This document shows, in pieces, positions 7,789 through 15,664 of a stretch of 20,869 bases of DNA. Source of the DNA: GCA-2723085 sp042093455 (GTDB taxonomy: Bacteria; Bacteroidota; Bacteroidia; Flavobacteriales_D; Parvicellaceae); NCBI GenBank assembly GCA_042093455.1, contig JBELEU010000019.1, positions 1 to 20,869 of the forward strand, read 5' to 3'. A program made the translations under genes and the position numbers. Numbering within the stretch: position 1 is the stretch's first letter; every line of letters begins with the position of its first letter. The notes below the pieces were generated by a model. The model searched no databases. It saw only the letters and a program-made list of their open reading frames with translations, and was not told where the DNA came from.

Positions 7789-8318
7789 GTTAATTTTTGA
7801 TTCATATGTCTTTCCACAACTTTTGCTGTTAGCGCTAAGTTTTTTGCTACTTCTTTTGAAATTATTTGTTCAATTTTAGGAACTAATTTCCTTGCAACAA
7901 ATGTTGGCACACCTGGAATTTTTTCTGGATATATGGTCAATTCAAATGCAATGGTTAATAAAGTTTTCTCACCCTTATCTTCAAAGGTGTTTTTTCCTTT
8001 ACACAAGTATATACCGCTTCCATCTATTGGTTTTTCAATAAAATAACATACATATTCTTTTTGATTCCATGTAGCCTCATCATCGTATGACAATAGTCTT
8101 GATGGAATTATTTTTTTAATTGCTCTAGGCAAACCCCCAGAAATTTTCCATCTATTGACTAGCCTTACTCCTTCTTTTACCTCTTCTCTAGATAGTACTT
8201 TAATTTTTTCTACGGTTGGCATAGCGCTAACTAGTTGGGGTAAACTATCCCTGTATGTTTCCCAAACTTTGGCTTTTGGAGCATTTAAAAATATTTCTTT
8301 TTTTAGTGAATAAGACAT
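7785..8318 (-). CDS. SRPBCC-fold (START/Bet v 1-like) protein
   Basis: A 177-residue cytosolic protein from ATG 8318 (MSYSLKKEIFLNAPKAKVW), the typical opening of helix-grip lipid- or ligand-binding proteins: a first strand with E-I-F-L-N-A-P followed by the AKVWETY helix. Middle strands (VKEGVRLVNRWKI, VCYFIEKP, LLTIAFELTIYP) and a long C-terminal amphipathic helix (about 146-172, IEQIISKEVAKNLALTAKVV) complete the fold. A TTG at 8336 could extend it by six residues but ATG fits the fold start better. The family binds hydrophobic ligands or acts as cyclase/aromatase-like or coenzyme Q-binding proteins; no ligand can be assigned. Its TAG stop overlaps the TAA of the convergent receptor gene. 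It is divergent from galE. Confidence 0.7.
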   Translation of the reverse strand: MSYSLKKEIFLNAPKAKVWETYRDSLPQLVSAMPTVEKIKVLSREEVKEGVRLVNRWKISGGLPRAIKKIIPSRLLSYDDEATWNQKEYVCYFIEKPIDGSGIYLCKGKNTFEDKGEKTLLTIAFELTIYPEKIPGVPTFVARKLVPKIEQIISKEVAKNLALTAKVVERHMNQKLT

Positions 8319-8349
8319 CTTTGATGATTTCAACAATAAGTATGTTTTT

Positions 8350-8380
8350 TAAAAATAGAATATTTCGATAGATTTACAAA
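8350..8380 (-). promoter_or_regulatory. Candidate promoter of the SRPBCC gene
   Basis: On the minus strand TTTG (8380-8377) is followed after exactly 19 bases by TATTTTTA (8357-8350), matching TAnnTTTG except for the last base. It ends 31 bases before ATG 8318. This is the best -33/-7 pair seen in the window. On the plus strand TAGATTTA (8369-8376) could serve galE, but no upstream TTTG supports it. Confidence 0.4.
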
Positions 8381-8393
8381 CCAATTAATCAAG

Positions 8394-9398
8394 ATGAAAA
8401 TTATTGTTACAGGTGGAGCAGGATTTATTGGATCACATACCGTGGTTGAATTACTAGTGAATGGCTTTGAACCCGTTATCGTTGATGATTTTAGAAATTC
8501 TAAACCATTTATAATTGATAATATAAAACAAATTACTTCAAAAAGTTTTAGTTTCTATGATATTGACTGTGGAGATGTTGAAAAACTAAATACTGTCTTT
8601 GAAAAAGAAAATCCTGACGGAATAATTCATTTTGCTGCTGATAAAGCAGTCAATGAATCTGTTCTTGATCCTTTAAAATATTATCATAATAATGTTACCA
8701 CATTGGTTAATGTTTTAAAAGTAGTAAGTAAATTCCAACTAAAATCTTTTGTTTTTTCCTCATCATGTACAGTTTATGGCATACCTAAACATGTTCCTGT
8801 TTCAGAAAAAACTCCTATTCAGCCTGCTTTCTCACCTTACGGTTTTACTAAACAAATTGGTGAACAAATTCTTAAAGATTTTTCTAAAACAAACCGTAAC
8901 GTTTCTATATCTCTTTTAAGATATTTTAATCCCATCGGAGCTCACCCTTCCGGGTTAATTGGTGAACTTCCATTGGGTGTACCCAGCAACTTAATTCCTT
9001 TTGTCACTCAAACTGCTATTGGAATAAGAAAATCCTTAACCGTTCACGGTGATGATTACGAAACCAATGATGGTACTTGTATAAGAGATTACATTCATGT
9101 TGTTGATTTAGCAAGTGCTCATGTTTTAGCGCTTAATAATTCTTCAAACAATAGTGAGCCACAGATTGTAAACATCGGCACTGGTACAGGAAGCTCTGTT
9201 TTAGAAGTTATAAAAACTTTTGAAAAAGTTAATAACCTTAAACTAAATTACACTATTGGCCCAAGGAGAAGTGGCGATGCTCCATCTGTTTACGCAGACA
9301 ATACATTGGCTAAAGAGAAGCTTGGGTGGAAAAGCGTATTTTCTCTAGAAGATGCCCTAGCGCATGCCTGGAAATGGGAAAAAAAATTGGCTAAATGA
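8394..9398 (+). CDS. galE: UDP-glucose 4-epimerase
   Basis: GalE interconverts UDP-glucose and UDP-galactose with tightly bound NAD and supplies sugars for surface polysaccharides. The 334-residue product is an extended short-chain dehydrogenase. It has the NAD-binding TGGAGFIGSH at 6-15, SSSCTVYG at 122-129 with the catalytic serine/threonine, and the catalytic pair Tyr149 and Lys153 in PYGFTKQ. LRYFNPIGAHPSG and a CIRDYIHVVDLA stretch are family-specific substrate-site motifs. Length and all key residues match working epimerases. UDP-GlcNAc activity is possible in this family and cannot be excluded. The stop codon overlaps the start of the next gene, an outer-membrane barrel protein. No other sugar gene is adjacent. 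Confidence 0.95.
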   Translation: MKIIVTGGAGFIGSHTVVELLVNGFEPVIVDDFRNSKPFIIDNIKQITSKSFSFYDIDCGDVEKLNTVFEKENPDGIIHFAADKAVNESVLDPLKYYHNNVTTLVNVLKVVSKFQLKSFVFSSSCTVYGIPKHVPVSEKTPIQPAFSPYGFTKQIGEQILKDFSKTNRNVSISLLRYFNPIGAHPSGLIGELPLGVPSNLIPFVTQTAIGIRKSLTVHGDDYETNDGTCIRDYIHVVDLASAHVLALNNSSNNSEPQIVNIGTGTGSSVLEVIKTFEKVNNLKLNYTIGPRRSGDAPSVYADNTLAKEKLGWKSVFSLEDALAHAWKWEKKLAK

Positions 9399-10105
9399 TG
9401 AAAAAAACACTTTTAATTGCCGCTTGCACATTAATTAATAGTCTTGTTTTTGGACAAGGATTACTTTCTTATGTTAAATGGGAAGCAGACGGCCAAGAAG
9501 CAGAGAAGTTTGATAGAATTGCAATTGACGTGACCTGGAATAGATGGATGGAAAGCCCAACAGGTATAAATCAGGGTAATTTTTCTTTTGGTTTCGGAGC
9601 TTATTGGTTTAAAGACATGCCTTTGGGCTCTAAAAGCAATGCAGCAATTGCCGTTGGATTTGGTTTTGAATCATTGAACTTCCACCATAATGGAACATTT
9701 TCTTCATTAAGTTCTTCCAATCAATTTAATTCTCTTGTCCCACATTCTAACGATTCTATTATAATTACAAATAAACTGGCCGTCAACTATGTTGATGTCC
9801 CCATTGAATTGAGACTAAGAACCATTAATAAAACTTTAGAAGATAGAATGAAGTTTAACTTTAAATTTTACCTCGGCTTTAAAGCTGGTGTTTTAGTTAA
9901 TGATCATAGTAAGTACAAAAATGAAAATATTAAATATAAAGTATACAATTTAAAAAATGTTTTGCGCTACAGGTATGGCCCTTACATTAGGCTTGGTTTT
10001 AATAAAATTTCTTTGGTTGGCTTTTATTCTATGACATCTATTTTCGATGAGAATGGAGAAAACTTAATCCCATTTCATGTAGGGGTTTCTTGGATGCGGT
10101 TTTAA
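9395..10105 (+). CDS. Small outer-membrane beta-barrel protein
   Basis: A 236-residue protein with a signal peptide (about 1-20, ending LVFGQ) and alternating hydrophobic/aromatic strands typical of an eight- to ten-strand Bacteroidota barrel (PorT/OMP_b-brl type): FSFGFGAYWF, AAIAVGFGFESL, NYVDVPIELRLR, NFKFYLGFKAGVLV, YGPYIRLGF, SLVGFYSM and a final VGVSWMRF ending in Phe. The YVDVPIELR element is common in that superfamily. ATG 9395 overlaps the galE stop (ATGA); a second ATG at 9398 begins MKKTLL and may be the real start. Translational coupling with galE is likely. The specific role is unknown. It ends one base before the stop of the convergent PAP2-like gene. Confidence 0.72.
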   Translation: MMKKTLLIAACTLINSLVFGQGLLSYVKWEADGQEAEKFDRIAIDVTWNRWMESPTGINQGNFSFGFGAYWFKDMPLGSKSNAAIAVGFGFESLNFHHNGTFSSLSSSNQFNSLVPHSNDSIIITNKLAVNYVDVPIELRLRTINKTLEDRMKFNFKFYLGFKAGVLVNDHSKYKNENIKYKVYNLKNVLRYRYGPYIRLGFNKISLVGFYSMTSIFDENGENLIPFHVGVSWMRF

Positions 10106-10106
10106 T

Positions 10107-10763
10107 TTAAATACTTATGTTAAACAACACACAACTAAGTTCAATAGAAAATCCTAAAACAATACCTGCAATCACTTGAGCATATGTGTGTGTTTTAAGG
10201 ATTAGCCTTGAATAAGAAACCAGTCCCATAAACAACAACAATAGAGTATTATAGATCATCATTTCTTGTAAGTTAAATACTTCCCCAGAAATTAAAAGAA
10301 TTCCTAACATTCCCCCAGAAAATCCACTTATGGCTAAGGCGTGAAGACTTATTTTCCATTTGAAAGTAATAATTGTTGCAAACACCAACGAAACAATGCC
10401 GCCAAATAAAAACGTTATAAAAGGTTCAAATAAATGGAATAAATTATTGTTCCAATGCCTAAATACATAGTAGGTCATGGAGTAATAAATAATAACCAAA
10501 AACAAAATAGGAAGCCTCTGTTTTCTATTGGGAATTGAAAAACTGGTGATTATTTTAGATCTATACATTATTAACATAGATACAATAGGAAAAAAAACTC
10601 CCATTACCACTAAAAGAGTTAAAAATACCCAATAAGAGTCTGGTGCACTTTCTTTAATTAAATAATTGTAAAAGCAATCAATATTAAAATAAAAACAAAA
10701 TGAATAAATAATAATAAAAATCGGGTGAAAAACAAAAGACAAAAACTTTGCTAATGACTGCAT
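10107..10763 (-). CDS. PAP2-like integral membrane protein, altered phosphatase motifs
   Basis: A 218-residue protein with about six membrane spans. Three stretches align with the PAP2 (type 2 phosphatidic acid phosphatase) signatures: KQRLP at 81-85 for the first (K-x6-RP) motif, ISLHA at 138-142 in place of PSGH, and SRLILKTHTYAQ at 185-196 in place of SR-x5-H-x3-D. Both catalytic histidines (141 and 192) and Arg186 remain, but the charge-relay Asp is Gln196 and the PSGH proline and glycine are changed. Such variants are annotated in Bacteroidota as PAP2-related membrane proteins. It may act on undecaprenyl or lipid phosphates, or be inactive. It begins one base after the rpoN stop (TAG-T-ATG), so it is co-transcribed with and probably coupled to rpoN. 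Confidence 0.72.
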   Translation of the reverse strand: MQSLAKFLSFVFHPIFIIIYSFCFYFNIDCFYNYLIKESAPDSYWVFLTLLVVMGVFFPIVSMLIMYRSKIITSFSIPNRKQRLPILFLVIIYYSMTYYVFRHWNNNLFHLFEPFITFLFGGIVSLVFATIITFKWKISLHALAISGFSGGMLGILLISGEVFNLQEMMIYNTLLLLFMGLVSYSRLILKTHTYAQVIAGIVLGFSIELSCVLFNISI

Positions 10764-10764
10764 A

Positions 10765-12207
10765 CTAAACCAATTGTTTTCTTAGTCGGGCAACTGGAAT
10801 ATTCATTTGCTCTCTATATTTTGCAACTGTTCTTCTAGCAATTTGATATCCTTTTACTTTGAGTAAATTCATTAGTTTTTCATCTGTTAAGGGCTTACTC
10901 TTATCTTCCTCATCAATAGCTTCTTTAAGAATACTTTTAACTTGTCTCGTAGATACTTCCTCTCCAGAATCTGTTGATAGAGATTCACTGAAAAAATATT
11001 TAAGTAAAAATGTTCCGTATGGTGTTGATACATGTTTACTATTAGCAACTCTAGATATTGTAGATATGTCCATTTGAACTACTTCTGCTATATCTTTTAA
11101 TATCATTGGTTTCAATTGTGTTTCATCTCCAGAGAGAAAAAACTTTTCTTGAAAAGTTAAGATGGCCTGCATGGTAACCATAAGTGTATTTTGTCGCTGT
11201 TTGATAGCATCAATAAACCACCTTGCTGAATCTACTTTTTGCTTTACAAATAATATAGTCTCTTTGTCTCTTTGTGTTTTCTTTCCTTCCTCGAAGCCCT
11301 TAATCATCTCAACATAAGATTGACTTATTTTTAAAGGGGGGACGTTCCTTTGATTAAGATCTAAAGATAATTTCCCATCATTGTCATTAATTATGAAATC
11401 TGGTATAATGTGTTGTATTGATTTGTGCGACTCAATCAACGAATTTCCTGGTTTTGGGTTAAGCTTAACAATTTCTTCGAAGGCCTCTTTAATGGCTGTT
11501 TCATCAATGTCAAGCTTTTTAGCAATCTTCAGGTAATGTTTTTTTATGAATTGGTCAAAACATTTTTCAAGAATTACTTCTGCTGTTTTAATAGATATTG
11601 TTCTTTTCTTTTTTTTGAGCTGAATTAACAAGCATTCTTTCAAATCTCTAGCACCTACGCCTGCTGGCTCAAGGCTTTGAACTTGTTTTAAAGCCTTTAA
11701 CAGTTCCTCTTCAGAAGTATTTATATTTTGGGAAAAGGCTAGGTCGTCCACAATATTAAAAAGCTCTCTTCTTAAATATCCAGAGTCATCTAAGTTTCCA
11801 ATAATATATTTAGCTATTAGGAGTTGCTTTTCATCTTTTACACGAAGGCCAATCTGACTTAAAAGCCTTTCTGTAAATGAGGCTCCTAAAGTATAAGGGG
11901 TATGTTTTTGCTCACCATCAGAATGGTTGTTGCTTTGTAGTTTATAGGATGGTGTTTCGTCATTAATATATTCATTGAAATCGAATTCTTCTCTTGAGTT
12001 TTGATCTTTCAAGTCTTCTTTAGGGTAATCTTCCTCGCTTTCTGTATCAACAAGCTCTTCTCCTTCATCCAAAGCTGGGTTCTCTTCAAGTTCTTCCTTG
12101 ACTCTTTGTTCTAATTCTAATGTTGGCAATTGCAACATCTTCATCAACTGTATCTGCTGAGGAGATAACTTTTGCAGTAGCCTTTGTTGTAGAGTTTGCT
12201 TTAACAC
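10765..12207 (-). CDS. rpoN: RNA polymerase sigma-54 factor
   Basis: RpoN directs RNA polymerase to -24/-12 promoters and needs an AAA+ activator. The 480-residue product is the usual size. Region I is present (QQRLLQKLSPQQIQLMKMLQ, about 7-26), then an acidic region II (about 43-75), the core-binding domain (about 110-300), a helix-turn-helix (about 367-388, LKDIAEVVQMDISTISRV) and the RpoN box ARRTVAKYRE at 457-466 near the C-terminus. Translation must begin at GTG 12207: upstream in frame there is a stop after five codons, and no ATG precedes residue 22, which lies inside region I. It follows asnS by 32 bases and precedes the PAP2-like gene by one base. No sigma-54 promoter or activator gene was seen in the window. 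Confidence 0.96.
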   Translation of the reverse strand: MLKQTLQQRLLQKLSPQQIQLMKMLQLPTLELEQRVKEELEENPALDEGEELVDTESEEDYPKEDLKDQNSREEFDFNEYINDETPSYKLQSNNHSDGEQKHTPYTLGASFTERLLSQIGLRVKDEKQLLIAKYIIGNLDDSGYLRRELFNIVDDLAFSQNINTSEEELLKALKQVQSLEPAGVGARDLKECLLIQLKKKKRTISIKTAEVILEKCFDQFIKKHYLKIAKKLDIDETAIKEAFEEIVKLNPKPGNSLIESHKSIQHIIPDFIINDNDGKLSLDLNQRNVPPLKISQSYVEMIKGFEEGKKTQRDKETILFVKQKVDSARWFIDAIKQRQNTLMVTMQAILTFQEKFFLSGDETQLKPMILKDIAEVVQMDISTISRVANSKHVSTPYGTFLLKYFFSESLSTDSGEEVSTRQVKSILKEAIDEEDKSKPLTDEKLMNLLKVKGYQIARRTVAKYREQMNIPVARLRKQLV

Positions 12208-12239
12208 CGATGAATTAAATTAGATTGATTATAAATTTA

Positions 12240-13655
12240 CTAAAATTCTGCGTTTTTTGGAGTTCTTGGAAATGGAATTACATCTCTAATGTTTGACATT
12301 CCAGTCACAAACATCATTAATCTTTCAAATCCTAACCCAAACCCCGCATGCGGAACTGTACCAAACTTTCTTGTTTCTAAATACCACCAAATGCTTTCTT
12401 GAGGAATATTAAATTCTTTACATTTTTTTTGCAAAACGTCTTCTCTTTCTTCTCTTTGAGATCCACCAATAATTTCTCCAATACCCGGAAAAAGAACATC
12501 CATTGCTGCCACCGTTTTTCCATCGTCATTATTTCTCATGTAAAACGCCTTTATATTTGATGGGTAATTATAAATTATTACAGGTTTTTTAAAGTGTTTT
12601 TCAACCAGAAATTTTTCATGTTCGCTTTGCAAATCAATACCCCACTCAACTGGAAATTTGAATTTTTTCTTTTTGTTGGGCTTAGAGTTTTCTAAAATTT
12701 TAATTGCTTCAGAATAAGTAATTCTAATAAAATCGTTGTTATTTATCATGCTTAGCCTTTCCAAAAGAGTGAATTCGTTTCTTTGGGCTGTTGGGAGTTG
12801 TTGCTCCTCCTTAACTGCTCTATCGTTTAAAAATGCCAAATCTTCTTCACAATGTTTCATCGCGTAATTAACAAGATATTTTAAAAATTCTTCACTAAGA
12901 TCCATGTCATCATTGATATCAGCAAAAGCAATTTCTGGTTCAATCATCCAAAACTCAGCCAAATGCCTAGTTGTGTTTGAATTTTCAGCTCTAAAAGTTG
13001 GTCCAAAAGTATATGCCTTTCCTAGAGATAAAGCTGCTAATTCAGCTTCTAATTGACCTGAAACGGTTAGATGTGTTGGTTTACCAAAAAAATCTTGGTC
13101 GGGTGTTTGCTTTTTGTCGGAGTTAAGTGTTGTTACCTTAAAAACCTCACCTGCTCCTTCCGCGTCAGTTCCAGTAATTATAGGTGTGTGTATGTAAAAG
13201 AATCCCTTACCATTGAAAAAATTATGAATAGCAAAAGCCATATGGTGTCTAATTCTAAAAACAGCCCCAAAAAGGTTGGTTCTCATTCTTAAGTGGGCTT
13301 GTTCTCTTAATACCTCTAAAGAATGTTTTTTTGGTTGTAAAATAGTTTTTTGAACTTCTTCAGGGTTTGCTGTTCCTAGTATGTTAACCTCTTTGGCTTC
13401 AATTTCTGTTTTCTGCCCTTTTCCTTGAGATTCTATTAGAGCTCCTTTTATGTTAATGGCGGCTCCTGTTGTAATTTTGGAAAGAATATCTGGATTTAAG
13501 GTTTCATAATCCACAACGACCTGAACGCTAGCCATACAAGACCCATCGTTCAATGAAATAAATCTATTTCCTCTAAATGATCTTACCCATCCAGAAACAT
13601 TAACGTCTACTCCGCTTTCTAATTTTAGTAAATCAACTATGCTTAGTCTTGTCAT
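12240..13655 (-). CDS. asnS: Asparaginyl-tRNA synthetase
   Basis: AsnRS charges tRNA-Asn in the cytosol. The 471-residue product has an N-terminal OB-fold anticodon-binding domain (about 17-95, VNVSGWVRSFRGNRFISL), followed by the class II catalytic core: motif 1 region with FYIHTPIITGTDAEGAGEVF at 153-172, motif 2 FRAENSNTTRHLAEFWMIEPE at 221-241, and motif 3 GFGLGFERLMM at 438-448 followed by IRDVIPFPRTP. The FWMIEPE wording and motif 3 separate AsnRS from AspRS. The insertion around 175-195 (LNSDKKQ to GKPTHLTVSGQ) is usual for Bacteroidota enzymes. It heads the leftward asnS-rpoN-PAP2-like run and is divergent from the TetR gene with a 78-base gap. Confidence 0.96.
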   Translation of the reverse strand: MTRLSIVDLLKLESGVDVNVSGWVRSFRGNRFISLNDGSCMASVQVVVDYETLNPDILSKITTGAAINIKGALIESQGKGQKTEIEAKEVNILGTANPEEVQKTILQPKKHSLEVLREQAHLRMRTNLFGAVFRIRHHMAFAIHNFFNGKGFFYIHTPIITGTDAEGAGEVFKVTTLNSDKKQTPDQDFFGKPTHLTVSGQLEAELAALSLGKAYTFGPTFRAENSNTTRHLAEFWMIEPEIAFADINDDMDLSEEFLKYLVNYAMKHCEEDLAFLNDRAVKEEQQLPTAQRNEFTLLERLSMINNNDFIRITYSEAIKILENSKPNKKKKFKFPVEWGIDLQSEHEKFLVEKHFKKPVIIYNYPSNIKAFYMRNNDDGKTVAAMDVLFPGIGEIIGGSQREEREDVLQKKCKEFNIPQESIWWYLETRKFGTVPHAGFGLGFERLMMFVTGMSNIRDVIPFPRTPKNAEF

Positions 13656-13672
13656 TTTTATAAAAAATTGTT

Positions 13673-13713
13673 AAAGAAACTTTATTGCTTTGAATAGTTT
13701 CCAAAGTTTCTTT
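13673..13713. promoter_or_regulatory. Inverted repeats between asnS and the TetR gene (candidate operator)
   Basis: An 11-base perfect inverted repeat, AAAGAAACTTT (13673-13683) and AAAGTTTCTTT (13703-13713), flanks a 19-base spacer. Nested inside with a different centre is a 19-base imperfect palindrome, 13688-13706, reading CTTTG-A-A-T-A-G-T-T-T-C-CAAAG, with seven of nine pairs complementary around position 13697. TetR repressors bind such 15-20-base palindromes next to their own genes, so the nested element is the better operator candidate. The sites lie 20-60 bases before the TetR ATG and 18-58 bases before the asnS ATG. Confidence 0.5.
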
Positions 13714-13733
13714 TATTTGTTTTCGTTTTTAAG

Positions 13734-14354
13734 ATGGTAAAAATAAAAGAAATCAATCACCAAATTCACCTTTTATTTCAACAACATGGAATAAAAAGCT
13801 TAACCATGGACGATTTAGCTGAAAAACTGGGTTGTTCAAAGAAAACTCTATACGTTTATTATGAAAATAGAGCTGACTTAGTTTTGAAAGTTATCACCCA
13901 GAATATGGATGAGCATTATGCAAAAGTTAATGCAATAATAGAACAAGACCTTAACCCAATTGATGAGTTTTTCTTACTTAATCAACTCGACCTTAAAAAA
14001 ATTAAAACCATTCACCCTTCTGCACAGTTCGATTTAAAAAAATATTATCCAAAGGCATGGGAAATTTTTGATGCCGTCATCAAAAAACGTGGTTTTGAAT
14101 CAACACTCAACAATTTAAAAAAAGGTGTTAAAAGTGGGGAATATCGCAGAGAAATCAATTCTGAAATTTTGGCCAGAATCTTGTCTGAAAAGATTGAGTT
14201 AATATTTAACGGTGATTTATTTCAATCTCACCTGATTTCCTTTACTCAAGTTTACACCGAAATGATGACGCATTACATGCTTGGTGTAGTTTCAGAAACT
14301 GGTAGAACTTACTTTTTAAAACATCATGCAAAAAAAATATTAAATCATGAATAA
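13734..14354 (+). CDS. TetR-family transcriptional regulator of the efflux operon
   Basis: A 206-residue regulator. The N-terminal helix-turn-helix covers about 24-43 (TMDDLAEKLGCSKKTLYVYY), with the KKTLYVYYENRADLV recognition helix and following region standard for TetR proteins. The C-terminal two thirds are helical ligand-binding and dimerisation sequence with no recognisable ligand signature. It is the first gene of a rightward operon: its last eight bases overlap the start of the TolC-like gene. Position and coupling indicate that it regulates the RND pump genes and itself, most simply as a repressor released by a pump substrate; that is inference. Candidate palindromic operators lie just upstream. 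Confidence 0.9.
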   Translation: MVKIKEINHQIHLLFQQHGIKSLTMDDLAEKLGCSKKTLYVYYENRADLVLKVITQNMDEHYAKVNAIIEQDLNPIDEFFLLNQLDLKKIKTIHPSAQFDLKKYYPKAWEIFDAVIKKRGFESTLNNLKKGVKSGEYRREINSEILARILSEKIELIFNGDLFQSHLISFTQVYTEMMTHYMLGVVSETGRTYFLKHHAKKILNHE

Positions 14355-15660
14355 AACACTTTCTGCTTTACTAATCTTTGGATTTCCTGTGGTCTTATTT
14401 TCTCAAACTTCATCACTGGATAAAATATTAGAATTCGCCCATTCAAATAGCCCAGAAATTAAAAATGCTACAATTGATGTTGAAATCGCCCAACAAAAAA
14501 TTAAAGAGCTTACTTCAGCTGGTCTCCCCAAAATAAATGGAAGTTTAGACTTCCAAAACTTTATAAACATTCCTACAACAGTAATTCCTGCAAGTGCTTT
14601 TGGAATGCCCGGAGATGAATTAATGGAGGTTAATTTTGGAACAGACTACAACTCTAACCTTTCTGTTCAAGTAGACCAGTTAATTTTCAGCGTAAGGTAT
14701 ATTTATGGAATACGGGCCGCTAGTGCTTATGCAACATTAACAGAGCTCCTTAAAAAACAAAAACTGGCTGATTTTGATGAAAAAATATCAACTTTTTACT
14801 ACAGCGCCTTACTAATAAACAAAAGTTTAGTTCTTGCCGAACAAAGTAAAGAACAGGTTCAGCAAATATACGATTACACTGAAAGACTAGTGACTGCGGG
14901 TGTAATAGAATCCAATCAACTTGATGAGGTAAATTTAATGCTTCTACAGACAACCAATGCTGTAGAACAATTAAAAATGAACCAAAAATTAAGCTTGCTA
15001 CAATTAAAAAGTAACATTGGTTTTCCTTTGGATAGTGCTCTTGCCCTTGCTGACAATTTTTCAAATGTTGTATCCAATTCAAATGCCCCCATGACAGCAA
15101 TTAATACAAACCAAACCTTGGCATTTATGATGGCTACACAAAATATTACTTTAAGCGATCTTGATTTACAAGTAGTAAAAAGTGAGGGTTACCCAAGCGT
15201 TTCGGGTTTTCTTAGTCACCAGGAAATGGCTATGAGAAAAGAGTTTAGTTTTTTCGATTCCAGCTACCCTTGGTTTCCATCTACAGTATGGGGATTAAGA
15301 GTTAATATCCCCATTTTCAACAGCGGAGAAGGAAAGGCTAAAAGAAGTCAGAAAGAATTAGAATTATTGAAAAATAAAAATGAACTTATTAGAATCGAAG
15401 CCCAAATCTCAGCTCTTTTAATTCAACTTAAAAATAATTTAGACTTTGCTAAAATGGCTCTTAAAAATGCAAATAAGAGTTTAGAATTTGCTGAAAAAGT
15501 ACTTCAAAATGAGATACTAAAATTTAAAGCTGGAACTAGTAGTGTTTTACTGGTTTCTCAAGCACAAAATCAAGCTATTGCTGCACAACAAGACCTGTTA
15601 TCAAAAGAGTTTAACTTAATTAAATCACAATTAGCTATCAAAAAAATCACTAACAACTAA
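14347..15660 (+). CDS. TolC-like outer-membrane efflux protein
   Basis: A 437-residue outer-membrane factor of the tripartite pump. It has a signal peptide (about 1-20, ending VLFSQ), then two halves each with a long periplasmic alpha-helical hairpin and two short barrel strands: LDKILEFAHSNSPEIKNA at 24-41 opens the first helical pair, and VWGLRVNIPIFNSGEGKAKR (about 317-336) marks the second-half barrel strand and its return. The C-terminal helices are rich in Gln, Leu, Lys and Ala (about 337-437), with FKAGTSSVLLVSQAQN as the usual late-helix motif. Length is normal. It overlaps the TetR gene by eight bases and is followed after four bases by the adaptor gene. It should form the trimeric duct used by the pump encoded downstream. 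Confidence 0.92.
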   Translation: MNKTLSALLIFGFPVVLFSQTSSLDKILEFAHSNSPEIKNATIDVEIAQQKIKELTSAGLPKINGSLDFQNFINIPTTVIPASAFGMPGDELMEVNFGTDYNSNLSVQVDQLIFSVRYIYGIRAASAYATLTELLKKQKLADFDEKISTFYYSALLINKSLVLAEQSKEQVQQIYDYTERLVTAGVIESNQLDEVNLMLLQTTNAVEQLKMNQKLSLLQLKSNIGFPLDSALALADNFSNVVSNSNAPMTAINTNQTLAFMMATQNITLSDLDLQVVKSEGYPSVSGFLSHQEMAMRKEFSFFDSSYPWFPSTVWGLRVNIPIFNSGEGKAKRSQKELELLKNKNELIRIEAQISALLIQLKNNLDFAKMALKNANKSLEFAEKVLQNEILKFKAGTSSVLLVSQAQNQAIAAQQDLLSKEFNLIKSQLAIKKITNN

Positions 15661-15664
15661 ATCC

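Noticed and set aside
8319..8336. TTG start extending the SRPBCC protein by six residues
   Set aside because: The fold begins at MSYSLKKEIFLNAP, and the extra residues have no counterpart in the fold.
10859..11628. Plus-strand open frames opposite rpoN
   Set aside because: They lie inside intact rpoN coding sequence and have no domain, signal or conserved feature.
14750..15100. Antisense open frame of about 116 codons inside the TolC-like gene
   Set aside because: It has no recognisable domain, lies wholly within a well-supported gene on the other strand and looks like a chance mirror frame.
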